From the NCBI GenBank assembly GCA_900708905.1, contig CAADRB010000037.1, positions 431,188 through 495,187 on the forward strand: a DNA stretch of 64,000 nucleotides, in the 5' to 3' direction. Both the position numbers and the translations under genes were made by a program. This DNA is from Hymenolepis diminuta. Taxonomy: Eukaryota > Platyhelminthes > Cestoda > Cyclophyllidea > Hymenolepididae. The notes under the pieces were generated by a model. That model was not told the origin of the DNA and ran no database searches. It saw nothing but the letters and a program-made list of their open reading frames with translations. Positions 12,801-27,800 of the stretch are shown here, in pieces (position 1 is the first letter of the stretch; each line of letters starts with the position of its first letter).

Positions 12801-15800
12801 TTCGAATTTAACAATATTTACCGATTGGGTGGCTCAGGTTACGAAATCGAAATTTCATAATTCTTTCGTGAGTTGCAGTGGCTGCTTTTCTGCGATATTT
12901 CATCAAAGATTGTTGGTTTTGCCGCTTCAATTCATTCGTTCCTCCAACTCCTTTTATAACTTAATTCTCTGCTTCAGGGAGGAGATTTTGGCCACAACAT
13001 TCACGCTTGTTGACAGATTTAATTAATTCTGTGGTCGGTCATATCATCTTGATTCAATTGCACAGGAGATTAGGAACAATTTTTTGAGCGTTGACCATTT
13101 CGCTTGAGGCTACTCGAGGACAAATTGGCATTAAAATATGACATTACGGTTTTTATTATCTATTAAAAATCCAATAGATGACCTTTGACCCACATCATTT
13201 TTGAATGAAGTTCTTGGAACGCAGAATATCATATTACGCATTTGTTTCCAACATCTTCTATTGGATAAAGAAGACAAACGAATATGCATCTTCGACTTCA
13301 AGTTTTGAATGTTGGCAAATGATAAAAACTTCTTTTTTTCCTTTTTGCGCAAAAATTTCTCTTAATAGAATAGGAAGTGCAAATAGTTGTTAGGTTGTCA
13401 AATGTTATGCAACATGGATGAGTTAATTCTCAACTGATCCACTGGCCTGGATCAGTTGACAAACTGGACAAACTATTGATAAAATCTGTCGCGATTTACC
13501 AATTCTGCTAGTTTATTCCAGTTAGAAAAGGAAATAAATATTTATTTTTAATATTTTCCATAATTTTAAAGTGGCTAATGACTTCCTCGAGCAATGAGTG
13601 TTCTTAATTAAAATTTGTTTAAAATGGGCAAAATGAATGCCAACAATTTTAAAGTTCGATTTTCAAAATGCACCAAATTTACTGATTTAGCTCTAATTCA
13701 ATTAATCCCTTATTTCCATAGTACATCCAGGAATCGAATGGCAACCAAAATTCAGAACCGATAAAATCTCCTCTTTCACTGGCAAAAATTGACAGTTGGT
13801 TTTTCTGCGAATTTTATCTCTTTTTTTAGTGGTTCAATACATGATGCTTTATAGCTGGACTGAAGATGTTCTTCCAGACAGTATCCTTTTACCTGACATT
13901 CTGTTTGCAATCATTTTTTACCACCTGCATGTACTTGCGAGATAGTTTTAGAGGAAATGTATCAGTTTATCGCAAATAAATAAATTTAGATTTGCGCAAA
14001 TCCTCTTTCACTTTCCTTATTTCCGCTAAATTATGTTAATATCATGCAGGAAACAGGGTATTATCTGATATCGTTTTGCTTTCCTGCCCTTGAATTGAAG
14101 TTGTCAGATCACAGATCGTAATTCAGCAACCTGTCAATAGACGTGGATTAGTGTGGACAAGAAACATACAGTAATCCAAATTTGCAACTCAGGAAGGTGG
14201 AATATCTCAACGTAAACTGCACAATAGGTAGGTGCTATCCAACTCGAAGTGGCAACAAAATCTCCTCAGATAATCCAACTTTATTCAGGACATCTTTTCG
14301 ATCTCCTCCCCTTCACTATTTTATGGTGCCAGGCCACAGTGAACAGTTGGGAGCAATTTTATGCTCAGGTTGCCTGTAATATGAAAATATAATGATATTA
14401 ATAACCAAGTTTCATATTACGCGTAAAATGGGGCTTAATGTCCATATTCCTCTATTGTAATAACCTCAAGGTCATTAATAATGTGAATTTGAAATATTCG
14501 TTGGGCCGTACGGCCACAAGTACTTTGATGTATTGTCCATAATAAGCACCGCATGTTCTTTTCGATACAAGAACTAATCCTGGGTTTTTGCCCCTAAGAG
14601 CAAAGTGATCGAAGGGGGCGAGAAGACCGCCCTTGCGATAAATTATTAAAAGAAGATATATTTTGCAACATTACTGCGCTTCCGCTTGTCATCGCGACTT
14701 GAATTACGGACACAAATTTAATGCAGCTATTAGCCATTCACTGAAGTAGTCAGCATATTTTTAAATGAATAATTTTCAAACCTCTAAAATAGATTCTGGA
14801 GATTGACATGCTCTGTGCAAATGTTTGATGGTATTTTATTCCATTCTGAGCTGACGTCTTCCAACGGTCATTCATTTCAGAGATTTTGCTGACTCCTTAT
14901 GGGCAATTCATGGGACGCCCATTTTCCACCATTCTTGCTTTATTGAGTTATCTTAATGAAATAAAATTAAATTACGGTTATTATTATTATTATTATTATG
15001 CATTTAAAATTTATTAGACAAGTGTTTCCCCTTGTTACCTGAATAGCTGCAACAGGTAGACGATGTGTCTTCCCTGATTGGAGGGTTTATGGTTACAATT
15101 TGGCGAAATTAATTTTTAAAAATAGTGTCCTATTGTCGGCTGTTTCACGGGAATTCGAAAGTATATTCATTCTCAAACAATATTTTCTTATTATATTTTA
15201 ATGTGTCTATATTTAGATTCACTAGGCTGTGTTCCGCCCAATTTTCGCCCCTTTAACAAGTCATCATTCCTCCTGACCCTCTACTAACGCGGCAAAACTG
15301 CAGACAATTAGGTTACATCCAGAAGAATGATGAAGCAAACAATACCGTGTATATTCAAAGGATTGTTGAGCAATTTGAAAGTTGTAACTTTCCCCTAATC
15401 ATGAGTTTAAACAATGATGTATTTTGAAGTGTTGGTCTTAATCCTGTTGAAGGTAAAAGACTTGGCAAAATTCTCCATCAAAATATCCTCTTTGTAAGAA
15501 ATCATTGATCACGATGGAAATGACTAGATAGATAGATTTGTTTTTCCAGAAATAAGTGGTGGACATAGTTGTCATTTAGCAGGTCAGTTGAGCATTCGGT
15601 GTCTGTTCATCACCGGCGAGGCACAAGTTAACGAACATGCTATGTGGAACCGAGAAGGACAAGGAAGGGGAACTTTAAATAAGCACAAGATTTAACAGAG
15701 GTATCAACGGAAAGTTAATTCAACCTTTCCAATTATCACACCTAAGTTTGTAACAGTCTCTCGAAGTTATCTCCAGATCAATTGTCAAATCGCGTGTAGT

Positions 15801-18800
15801 AGAATACCTCCATTGAATTTTATTGTAATATAATTTTTTGCTTTTATCTTAGAGACGATGAACCCCCTGTACAAGGTCCAATTAATCGAGAGCCTCCTGA
15901 GAAAGCCGATGCGTGGACAAAACCCACAGTGACTGTAAAACTACTGTAAGTCCTACTGTCATTAATCTGTCGTTTGTACTGCCCATCTTCCAATGAATTA
16001 TTGCTCCACTGTCACTCCTTCAACTTCTCTTGTCTCACCTCATGCATTATTGATCCATTTGTTGAATCCATCTGTTTCCCCTTCACTTGGATTTCATTTC
16101 AAAATTTGGCAGAATAATTCTTATAAAAGTAAATAGTTTCAAATTTTTGATTGACCAATGTCTGTAAATATATAATTATTTTTTCTTCAGAAACATTTAT
16201 TATGGTATTAGTTTTCTTGATTCTACCCCCAAGCTAAGCAAAATATTGATGAGGCTGTTGGGATTGGGAGAAGTGGAACCTGACATTTAAAAGACGACTT
16301 TTCACAGGTCATAACATATTGCAAACATGTTACTTCATATGCCAGCATACATGACTTGTCGGCAGATGTTCAAGCCTCGGGGATAAGCGGGGATCTTTTT
16401 TTGCCCGTTCCTCTTCAAACAGCAAACCTTGTTCAGCTGGCTGCCTGGCTGTCTTTTTTTTTCAAAAGTCTTAGACCTTGTTCAAATGTTTCAAAAATGC
16501 TTTTGATATATTTTATGATGTTTTGAAAATTTTTATTTCCTTGCAAATATGTTGATGCCGATTCAGGGTGGAAGAGAAACAATTGCAGTTCAGTGCTGTG
16601 TTGACAAGGTTCTGGCAATTTTCCAACTGGCATGCGAATGCTAACATTTCCAAGTAATCCAAGTTGTAAACTATTCAATACACAAACAACCAGTAAATAC
16701 TACTAATAAATCACTAAATTAAAACTGATTGTGTTGTTTTAAATGTCGTGTGTTTCGATTTATTGCCTCACTTGAATAACGCACACTCATCAAAGCTCAT
16801 CTTTTCAATTTGATTTTTAAATTTTTGAATTTGACATCTCGAAAGTGAGATTTATTACTTTATAATTATTATTCATAGTCTCATTTTAAATACAGGTTAA
16901 TTTTTCATCTGCCATTTAAAATCAAGCTGAGTTCAAACCGGCATCAGATCGAATGAATTTGGCTGTTCAGGTTGGCCAAGTTTGACCGCTTTAAGTATGC
17001 AATAACTTCTTGTGTTACAAAACTCAATTGTTACTATGCTTGTCCTAATCAGTCTTGGCAACGTAACAATTTCAGGCGGAAACTTTAATAATTCTGGTGG
17101 TTGCCTTCTGATTAATACATCTCCTCAGTGGCAGCTAAAATTACGATTTGAGAAACAATTGAAATCTGTTAAAAGAATGTCCAATCAAATTTAAAAGAGA
17201 GAGCATTAAAAAGACACTGCGACCAGCGTCAAAGTATCGAAGCGTCTTGCTTCATTTGATGTTTCGACTCGAGTTATACAATATTTAACAATTGAGTGGA
17301 ACCTGTTTCTAGACTCAAATTTCAGGATTCGTCCCCTACATGCTTGTCAATCCTTGTCAACAATGTAAAGTGCGTTTGACCGGTTGAACCGGCCGCTTCA
17401 TTTATTATTTTCTTCGATTTGGCGAGAGGACAAAATTTTCCTGCATCAACTTGGAGTTTAAATATTGCTGAAAATTTTAAGTTGGCGGTGCTCTGCAAGT
17501 TGGAGGCATTTCTAATTTATTCAATACTCATTTATTTCCCAAAACTCTCCTTTCCGCATCAGTGGTTTGGTATATTAAAATCTCTTCCCTAGTGAAAACA
17601 CGGGCAGAAGAATGGAATACTCCGCAATGTTTTATTTTTGCACTTTTAGTGGAGTTTGTTTAAATAAGCTCCTAATTGAATAAGTCAATTTTGAAAATGG
17701 GATACATTGAATTAATGCAGAATATGGCGAAGCTGTAAAACAATGGAGGAGGCTCAATGAGAGCTTCTATATGTATTAGCAATTCCGTTAATGTATTTTT
17801 AATTTACATTTGTTAATAGTTGATTTTCTAATATTTACAGCGCGTTCAGGTCGTCTGAGAGAGCTTTTTCCTTCATTGCCCAAGTTTTCATCTAGAAACT
17901 TCTCCAAACTAGTTTTCTGTTTTCACCAACGAATGAGAATTTGAGGGCGTTAAATGGAAAAGTTATGCTTGCATTGTCATTTATCTGGGGAATTCACTGA
18001 CTCCGTTTTGACATACATTCCTCAATTGCCAGGAATGAAATTCCCGCAGTATGTTGCAGCTTGAAAATTTTTTTTCTAAATTGAAAGTATCGTTTAAGAA
18101 GTAGGCAAGTTTTAAAGCGATCGTATTAAAAGCGGATCCTACAAAAAGTTCTTCATGACTTTACATTCTTTCAAAAGAATCACTTGTTCCTCAGCTTCAT
18201 TTAATGTACCAGTGTCATTTTAAACGTCAAGCATTAAATGTTTCTCTCTCTGTGATCTCGTACTTCCAGCCTACTTGTCAAGTTTAAAAAGCTGCAGAAG
18301 TATGTATTCTGAGTTTTGCGCTTTTCAGAACTTCGAAATGACCTCAATATTGAAGGCAACTTCTTGATATTTGTGTATTCCACACTCCTCACGCAGACAA
18401 ACGCCGAATCAGTTTTAAATTTCATTCACAATTAAAACAAAATTAATTACTATCCCATCTTGAATTCTATTTGACACTGAATTACATTTTTGTCATTTTG
18501 AATAGAAAAGGAGGTGGAGTGCGAAGGAGGAGTACCCAAATACTTTGCAGTGTACTGCATTATTAATTAATAAAATTAATCGTTTGATCTCCACTTTTCT
18601 ATTTCAGACTGGAGTAAATTTAACTTTATCTGAATTTTATATTTTCTTCAAGTTATACTTATTTTGGGCGACGATAGTAAATTTTCATTTAAAGGGTTGA
18701 TTCATAACCATCCTCTGCCACTTGTTTGTCACTTCCAGGAAAACAGCATTTCGACAAGTATTTGATGTCCTGATCAACGATGTCTTATTCCTTTTCTCTT

Positions 18801-21800
18801 TGGCAGTCTTGTCAACGTGTTTGTTAACGTTTTACTTTATAAATTTTCATGGAATACAAAGCTTGTTTATTCCAGGTCCACAGAAGGAAGACAAATCCAT
18901 GTCTTTGCAATTGTATTTGTAGTATTTTACTAATTAAAGTATTTGTGTATTGCAAATTGTCGCCCTCAATTTTGTCTTCACCATCTTTAAGTTTGATGGT
19001 TAACTGTCATGAAGGATTATGCTTGATCATGACATGGCCTGAGTGGCACCGTAAATCCAAAGGAGAAGTCCTGTCGTTTAATTTGCGAATTCCGGCCATG
19101 TGACGACATTCTTTATTTTCACCTTGTGTCTCCCGTATCCTCTATATTAAGTAGTACATAGTGTTCTTGATTTGATCTTATACCCCTCCCCTTATAAGTA
19201 GGCACTTCCCTCTGTGTTCCGCTGCCTTCATATTGATCATCAAAGACCTTCGACTAAGGAGTGCATTAAGGTACCAAGGTCGATCACCACCCTTCAACGA
19301 TTGGTCAATTAGCACTGGATTTCATGAACAAGGACTATGTTTTTACTGAATTAAAAGCAGCAATCAACACGTATTTTTTGTTTTTATTTTACAATTTTAC
19401 CTCAAATAATGGATTATTTTAACAACTTCTTTGTATTATTGTATCTTTTTTTTCTGGAACGTCATTGTCCCGAGGGACACATATAACTGAAATGAAATAT
19501 TAGGATGCATGTGCTTTTTAACAAATTTAACTTTATTCTAAATTATAAATTTTTTTGCTGATTTTGCTTTTTAGAACTAAATTTTTCAACTTTTAATTAT
19601 AGGTTTGAAAAATTGGCAGAAAGAATCAGAGCCAAAATGGAGAGGAGGTAAGAATTTGAAAATTCGCTCTGCTCTTTATAAGGTATTTATCCCTTCTTCT
19701 TATAAGTAATAAATGAAATTAATAAATAAAAAAATACTTCTTCGGCAAGATTTAGGTTGCTAATTTAAAAGTGAGTAGTAGGTGACCAAATTTTTGGGGA
19801 TTTAAGGTTCAGGTTTGGCAAAAGACAGAAAAAATTCCTCTCCCTCCTCCCCTCCCCTTTTAACCAACTCAAAGTTTCTCTTAATTTAGACTTAATTTAG
19901 CTTTAAATATATTTCATTTAATAATTCAAAAGGATTTTCTTTAATGTAAGCACACTTTATTATGATGATGAGATACCTTATCACGTCTAGTAATACCTCC
20001 AAAATAGTTCCTTTAAATTAATTAAATTTTCTTAAAATAATTCCCTAAAAATCTCTGATGTGAAAAATAAACAAGAAAAGATGAAAAAAAAGGAGAGCAC
20101 CAGGATTATATAAGAGACGGGAGATTTTTAGCGGAAGAACATTAAAACATTCATCAAATAAAAAAATATTTTCGTACTGAACATCTGTTATTTCCGTCAG
20201 TATTCCATACGTGCCCTCTTTTCAAAAAATAAATCAAACTCCCTTTCGGTTTCACTTCTGGCTAAATTAGAAAATGTATATTTTTTCCTCTCCTTCTCTC
20301 TCACTTTATGTTTAATGTGGGGAAATTTTTTTCCTCAACTTCCCATTCTTGTAGCTTTATCGTTTTATAGCCAGGTAAAGACAATCGAGACCTTCATTTT
20401 TTAATTGAAAAAGGGAGAAGTTTCCCTGACTGCTAAGTCAAAAATGAGAGCAACATCAATTAAAACAAAAAAACTAAACAAACAAATATTGTTATTTTAT
20501 TGAAGAATCTTCTTCTTCAAAGTTTCCCAGTGACCGATTGCTGAGTCTTTTAAACCGTCAAAGATCTTGACTAAAGTCTTGACGACCAAATCACATCGGA
20601 GTTATGGACTTCATTTCGCTTTACAGTTGAAATGTGTCCGCATTCGACTCAAAACGTCAAATTGTGATAAAATAGGAAGAAAGTTTTAGGAATTGAATTT
20701 TATAATATGAGTTTCATTGTATTCTCCATGACAATACAAACAATCCTCTTTCATTTCCTGTCGAGAAGTGGAAGGAAATTTAAACTTGAAAGACTAAACA
20801 CATATTAAATAGTTCTTCAAAGATAAAGCATCCAGAGCATCAATAATTGATGCCTGCTTAGGAGGTGTTCTAAAGGAGAGCGTTGAGGAAGATCTTTCAC
20901 TTTAAATTATTGATTATTTCACTATTTTGGTACCAGACGTCATTAACACTGCTTTATTATGTTACAATCTTAAAGCCCTATCACTAATGCTTGAGTATTT
21001 TATTAATGCATTATTGTGATTAAATTTTCATTAGTGATATGTTAAAACTAAGCCTGCAGCTTCTGCCTATTTAAGGAATGGCAAAGTGAAATGTTAAATG
21101 CACCTTTAACGGAATTAAGTTTAACCGCCATTCTCGTGCATTCCTCCTCAAAATATAAACAAAAAATCTCTTTTTTCACTTATTTAAAGTGTATTTGTTT
21201 TTACTGTGGATTGTTTGCCATTTTTTCCTCCTTTAAATTGTTGATAAATTAATTACTTAATTTAAACACAGCATTAAAGTGCGCGATAACTAGTGATTAA
21301 AATCCTAACTCGAAACCAAGATCCTATTGAAGTGTATTTTAACTTCTACTCTAATAAAAGTGGATTGTATCTTTGAATCATCTTTTTCTTTCAACGCACT
21401 TTCGTCGCATTTGTCGTTCAACAATTAAATCTTACTTGCCGTTTATATATTGCTTGAATTAGTAATGAAAGACTCAGCGTGCCCGAGAATGCGATCGATC
21501 ATTTGCCTAATGGCTTGTCAATAGTGGTACCCAGTGTCAGTGTCTTGACAGTTCTCACATTAATTTTTCAGCTCCTTCTGACATCTACGATGCCGATGAA
21601 ACCGACCATGGGTGTACTGTGCGCGCGTAAATCGCTGCGAGAGAGAGAGAGAGAGAGAGGGACCTGTTTATGTGCAAATTTCTCCGTGACTGTATTTCTC
21701 CACTTATATGTATGTCCTCTCTTCCTACCCAAGGACTAATCAACTGCGTGTTCCAACAAGTGTCACTGTTATCTCCTCTTCCGGCCTACTCATCCTCCTC

Positions 21801-24800
21801 CATATTCCCCTGCAAATGACTAGTAATGGTGTTTTCTGTTTGCATTTTTTGTCCTTAACATTCCTTCCTTTATTGTTTTGTTTTGATTCCTACCGAAAAC
21901 ATGCCTTTAACATTCCTCAGATTGGCTTATTGTGATGTATTTGATGAGCATTTGGTCTTCGAATGAAGTAATCAAGTAATTGTTTATTTTGACTTCTCTG
22001 GAATACTTTGTAACCCAGAAGAAGGGCATTAGTAGCCAAGTGGATAAATAAAGCAGTCAGAGTATGTGGCTTTTGATTAAATTAAAAGTGGAGGCAGGTC
22101 CTTCTAGTAGTTAATCGCTTGGGCCAATCTTTTGAAAAATCATGAGATTTGGGATTTGGACCGGGGAGTCGTAAAGGGTCAACATTTAAACGAATTTGAC
22201 GGCAGACTATTTCAATGACGACTGAAATCAAGAGAGAGAGAAGAAAAAAGAGGGAGAGAGCGTAGGAGAAGAAATAAGTCAGCGTATAAGCAGTCTTCGT
22301 GCACATTTCCGATTTCCCATCACTGCATAGATCAACGTAGCTTAATGAATCTTTGCTCTCAATGCTCCAAAAACCGAATTTCTCGAATAAATCCCCGGAT
22401 TTCTGATTGCGAATAGTCTAAAGTGAGTATTTATTCAAGAAATGTTGATAGATTTGTCAAATCTCAGGGAGATGAGAAGGTGGTAGATGTTGGGATAGTT
22501 CAATTCAACAAAACTCTCCAAAGTTTCGTATTATTTCGTTGTGATTAAAATTTAAAATTCCAAGGTAAAATATGAAACATTTTCATCGGAGATTCAAAAA
22601 GAGGAGCACTTGTTTGAGTCCACTAAATCTATAAACGCAAACCAAAAATGTGTTCTAAGGTGAATTAATCAAAGTGAATGCGCGTTGAAAGGAGGGAAGA
22701 GGTTAAGAGGAGAAAGCAATCCGATGAGTAATACGATTGAGTACCACAATCTCTTGCCTGGCCCTATTTGACCTCGTATAAAGACGGTGTCAGCCGCAAA
22801 TCACATCAAAAGACCTGCAAATTATCAAAGAGTTTCCAACACATTTGTGTACCTTATGTGGGCAGTCGCTTTACCAATATACTAACCCAACTTATGGAAT
22901 CTGCCCGTACCTTTTATGATTGTAACAATACCATTCCGATAGCTTTATTTTTGACCTCCGACTCTTCAAATCCGGCTTACTTCAATCAGAACGCGTAATG
23001 ATTCCAAATGTCTTCCAAATGTGGCAGCAGATGCACTTTTCCCTTCTTGAATGCACCCTCCATTTTCAGGACGTTCAGACCTAATCAGAAGTGGATAAAT
23101 TCAAAATTAAGTTGAACTCATTTCCAATCAGTGGAAAAATTCAAACGGTCAACATATCCGGGAGCGCCTTCATAGACTTTAAAGAAAAAAACAATCCACC
23201 TCCTCCAAACGAGGATACCAAAGTGCATTTTAAAAATATTTTCTCAGAAATTTGAATATTCTTTATCAAAAACCCCAAAATTTGTGTTGATTAAGAGATT
23301 TTCTTTAATTAAATGTAAATGTATACTTTTATATATGTATTTATTTATTTCTTTAAAAATTAGTAATAAATTTTATGCTATAGCAAAGATTCAAAGATGT
23401 TTGTGGTGAATATTCTCAGTAAATAACTTTTTCTAGCCTCTAATTAACAACCCTGTGCAGAAGGGAGATCCTTTTTCGTTCCCCCAATCAGGTCTTAAGT
23501 TCTTGCGGAATGAGCTTCTGATTTTCCATCAAAACGATCCTATGGTGAACGCCGGGAATCTTTTTAATTATGTAGGCGTTGATTGTGAGAACACCCAATT
23601 GGTGTATGAGCTTGAGTTATTTGTGATATTAATTTCATTAAATGAAATAGTGAAATCAAATGACCGAACTTTCAAATAATTAGGAATGCTACATACTGGG
23701 AATGACTGAATGGACAATGAGTTTTTCATGGAGGCATTCTTTCTGAACTCAGCGGTATCTAGAGGCACATATATAACTTCTCTAATTTTAAAGCGGTATT
23801 TCTCACTATTTTTTTTTAAAATACACCGGTAAAATTGGCATCTAAGAGATATTTAAAAAAATTTAATTATTTAATTAAAATGTTTACTAAATTGGGGTTT
23901 CTAATCTCCTCACATGTATTTCCATCAATCTGATGAGTCAATTAAGAGACTGGATCTCAATGAAAAAAGAGATATTTTTTCTTTCAAAGTTTGCACAGAT
24001 TCCTTTTCATCAATTCTGCTTTTCCTAAATGAATCACTCAGACGGCGTTTCCACGTTTTGTAGATGCACTGAGCCGACAGTCACACTTTGCTTGTCCGAT
24101 AATTAGAGAGACCCCCCTGCGCGAACCAGCGCAGTATCTCCTTGGAGTTGTTCTTCATCACTTCATCCCATTCTCACCATATTCTTATTTGCTGTGTGAA
24201 AATGAATATTCTCGATTAGTTTCACAGTAATTATGTGCAAATAAAAAGGATACATTTAGTTAAATGATAGTCAAATTTGTGATCAAACTCACCTCGTCTT
24301 GTTTAGAGGAGGTGTATCATGTAGACGGACAAAATTTCAAACATGGAATCAATTTCATCAAAACCAAATTAATTTATTTTGAGAAAGAGGAAGAAAAAAT
24401 TTGAATTCGGACAAAGAAGTGGTGGTATATCTTTACTAGTTACCTCCTTACAGTTACCCAAATACATTGAGCCACAGTTACACCGTGCCTGTTCGATATT
24501 GAGAGAGGGACCTCACTCTCTACAAATAATTACTCTGTTTTTTCACCAATTCTTATTTTATCAGCGGAATAAAGATTCCTCCGCAGCTTCATATCAACTG
24601 AAATTTTAATTCTCCTCGGCCAATTACTCACTCGGCATTTTGGCCGTTGGAGCCCTCAATGTTGAAATGAAATATTCCCCACACTTTTATTGTTCATTTG
24701 TTTGTCCAAAGTCAGTATAGAACATCAAAACAATTACCAAATAAGAATTTTCTGGAGTACTAAAATTAAATTTAAATCTGTTGGAGTAATTGGAAGCACT

Positions 24801-27800
24801 TTTACAAAAGGAATTTATTTTAAATATCTGGAACTATTTGAATATTAATTACAATCTATTTTCATTCGATATAGAGATGTTTTGGAAATTCATGAAACCT
24901 GAAGAACCTTCCAGAAGACAATGCGTCATGTCCCTGCTTTGCAGTTCGATTGTCTTGTCACCTTCGCACTTCCCTACAGAACACTTGGAGTTCACCTGCA
25001 ACTGGAGATTGTAATTTCCTGCCACTTAGAAAAGTGGAAACACTTCGGAAAATTTTATTATTTGATCAAATTAAGTAGTTGTGTTTTAGAATTTTCTCAT
25101 TTTTTTGATGATATAAGAAGTTATTTTAAAAGATTCTCAAAATGTGGTTCAAATCTGCAAAATATTTTCAATTACCAGAAAAACTTCAAGAGAATATTTA
25201 TTTACATAAAAAAATTTTAATTAATATTTAATTAAATGAATTTACAATTAAAGTAATCGTTCCAGTAAGAATTAGTTAATTCATTTTTTGATGATAAAGT
25301 GCGGCCGGTTATTTGAATTCGAGGGGAATTTTTAAATGACTAATTTAATTATAATTACTACCGCTTAAAATGAAAAATATTCTTTAAAATCCAACTTTGG
25401 ATGATAATTTTTAAAATTTAGCTGTCTCTAAATTGAGGAAAAAATGAAGCGCGAGGAAAGGATAATTAATGACCAAGTTGAAAGTGCTCTTCAATCTAGT
25501 GATGGGCGACGCCTCTCCTCAAAAGCATTCCTTCTCCTTTGGCCTGAGACATCTCATTGATGACACTTCCTCCTATCTTCGTCCAGTTTCTGGTTTTTGC
25601 TGCTTCTACTTCAATAATTTTGCACTGGAAATTGATCAACAGGTCACTCTTCATGTCCGCTGTCTTCACCTATTTTTAACATATATTTTTATAATTTAAA
25701 ACCTCCGTTCAGGTTTGTTGGATTAAAATTGGGGAGTCAGTTTGAGTTTTTCGATAGTATAATGCTTCAATTAGGAGCAGGATTGAGGCTGTATGTATTT
25801 TGAAGCTGGGCATTATTATGTGCCCTGGGGGGAAGGAGCAAGCGAAAACGGTGGGAATTCGAAGTCAGAACGTAGACATCTGAATCGGAGTTGACTAGTT
25901 TTAGGTATGATTTTTGAAATAGCATTTTGAAACGTCTAACCATTTGGGACGAATAAGCGGGGGAAACACTAGAGCATCTCATCAGTTTAACAACCACATG
26001 TGGAGGAAGAGATTTGAATTAGAACATATCATAAAGGGGACCAGGAAAGGAACGTGACTAGAGAGATACTTTAAGGCAGGAGCACACTTCTGATCCCGTT
26101 TGTGACAAAACATGTATGAGCTCTGGTGTGAACAAGATGCCTTCGGTAGTTTCACTAATGGTTGCCACTTCATCGACGTGGATGACAATAAAATTGTTAT
26201 AATCAAATTTCAGTTAACGCCGGTATTTTTATGTGAAGGAATCCACTTTCGGAATTACCTCCTTTTCAAGTGATTCATAATGCAATATGGGACTTGGATT
26301 ACACCCATCAATGTCTTTGAGGCAGGACGACCACACTAAATCTCAAGTTTTAGAGTACTTAATGAATATTTCATTGGTATCAAAGGGCTCCATAAAAAGG
26401 AAACTTAAACATATTTGTTTTACTAAACTCCCGATTTGCAAAAAGTAAAGAGGATTGCAAAATAACCGAATTGTGAATTTGTTTACATATTAAATTTAAT
26501 TAAATTTCTTTGATTTATATTAAAGTAGGTAAAGAATTAAGTTTAAAGCCTGAATCTCCAAGAGGATAACTACTATTTCACTGTTTCTCACGAAAAGTGC
26601 GAATTCGCGTGTAAACAGTAGCCTGGTATTTTACCAAGAAGGTCTTGCTGTGTGAAGGGCTCTATTTTTTCAGTAAACGAAGCTGGTATTTTTATTGAAA
26701 CAGGGATTTCAGTTTCGCCCGAAAATTTTGATTTAAATCCCAAAGAGAACGTGATCCTTATTTGCTTTATTCTACATTTAAATCGTGTTAGGAGAATTAA
26801 AGTTTGCCTTCTATTGGCACTTGTAATGCCTCTTAAAGGTCAAAATTGGCGGGGTAACATGAGCATTGTGTTTGAAATTCATTATTTTATTTTAAGCAAA
26901 TATTATAATATAATGCTGCTTATTTGCCGCTGTTTCATGGTCTCATGGCTTTGTGGTAAATGTTCTCTTTCCAGCATTCCACTTCAGAGGCCACAGTTTG
27001 ACACGCGTTGATGCAAGATCATCGATCGCAAAATCTGATCGTGATGACATAATCTGTTTGACAGCCGGTCACAAACCAAAACGATGGTATCGTTAAGCTA
27101 TAAAGGGTGAGTTTAGCATTAAAACTTGGATCCTTTTGGTTATTACAGGGGAAATTTTCAGCTTTTTTACTCCAACATGCTGCTCTGAAACCCGGTCATC
27201 CATTATTTTAAAGTTGGTCAAATCGGGGATATGTTTCATTTAAACAAACAAATCTGCTTTGGGGCGTGTGATGTTCAAGGAGGTGTAATACCGACGTTTA
27301 CCAAAACTCATATATATGTATAATATATACTCCACTATAATTTCAAATTACTTGTTTCCATATTTCTGTCATTTCAAAAATGAATTAAATTAAATGTCTC
27401 CATGACAATTATTGATGCAATTTCCTAATTCTCCACTCTTTTGCCCCGATTTATAGGGTTGATTCTGCTAATCTTTTAGAATTTTCATTTCCTACTGAAC
27501 ATTTTACCCTATTACAATTGTGCCATGCTGACGTTGACAAAATGGAGAGAATCTGTCATAATTTAAATAATATCACCATGGAAACACCTTAAATATCAAT
27601 TTGTTGGGATTGTTTGTGCATTCAAAACTTGTTTGAATCGTATCCACCTCGTTTAGCTAACCCAATCTCATTACGAACTGGAAGAATGAGGACTCGTAAA
27701 TTTTAAAATGCAGATCAAATTAAATCGGGGTCTTTTCGTTAGTAATATAAGCCCTAGAAAAGCTAATCGGTTGGTTTTGGTGGAGTTTTGCACAATCACT

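Noticed and set aside
21572..21630. Possible terminal exon reading SDIYDADETDHG then TAA
   Set aside because: Needs phase 1 entry; the available upstream exons exit in phase 2, which gives an early TGA here.
26652..27011. 119-codon plus-strand ORF
   Set aside because: AT-driven, Ile/Leu/Cys-rich composition, starting from a non-ATG codon; looks like chance.
27065..27106. Possible 42 nt exon between GTTTGACAG and GTGAGT
   Set aside because: It is phase-neutral (2 to 2) and could be inserted in the model, but its Ser/Thr/Lys content is not distinctive, and such short open stretches are frequent.
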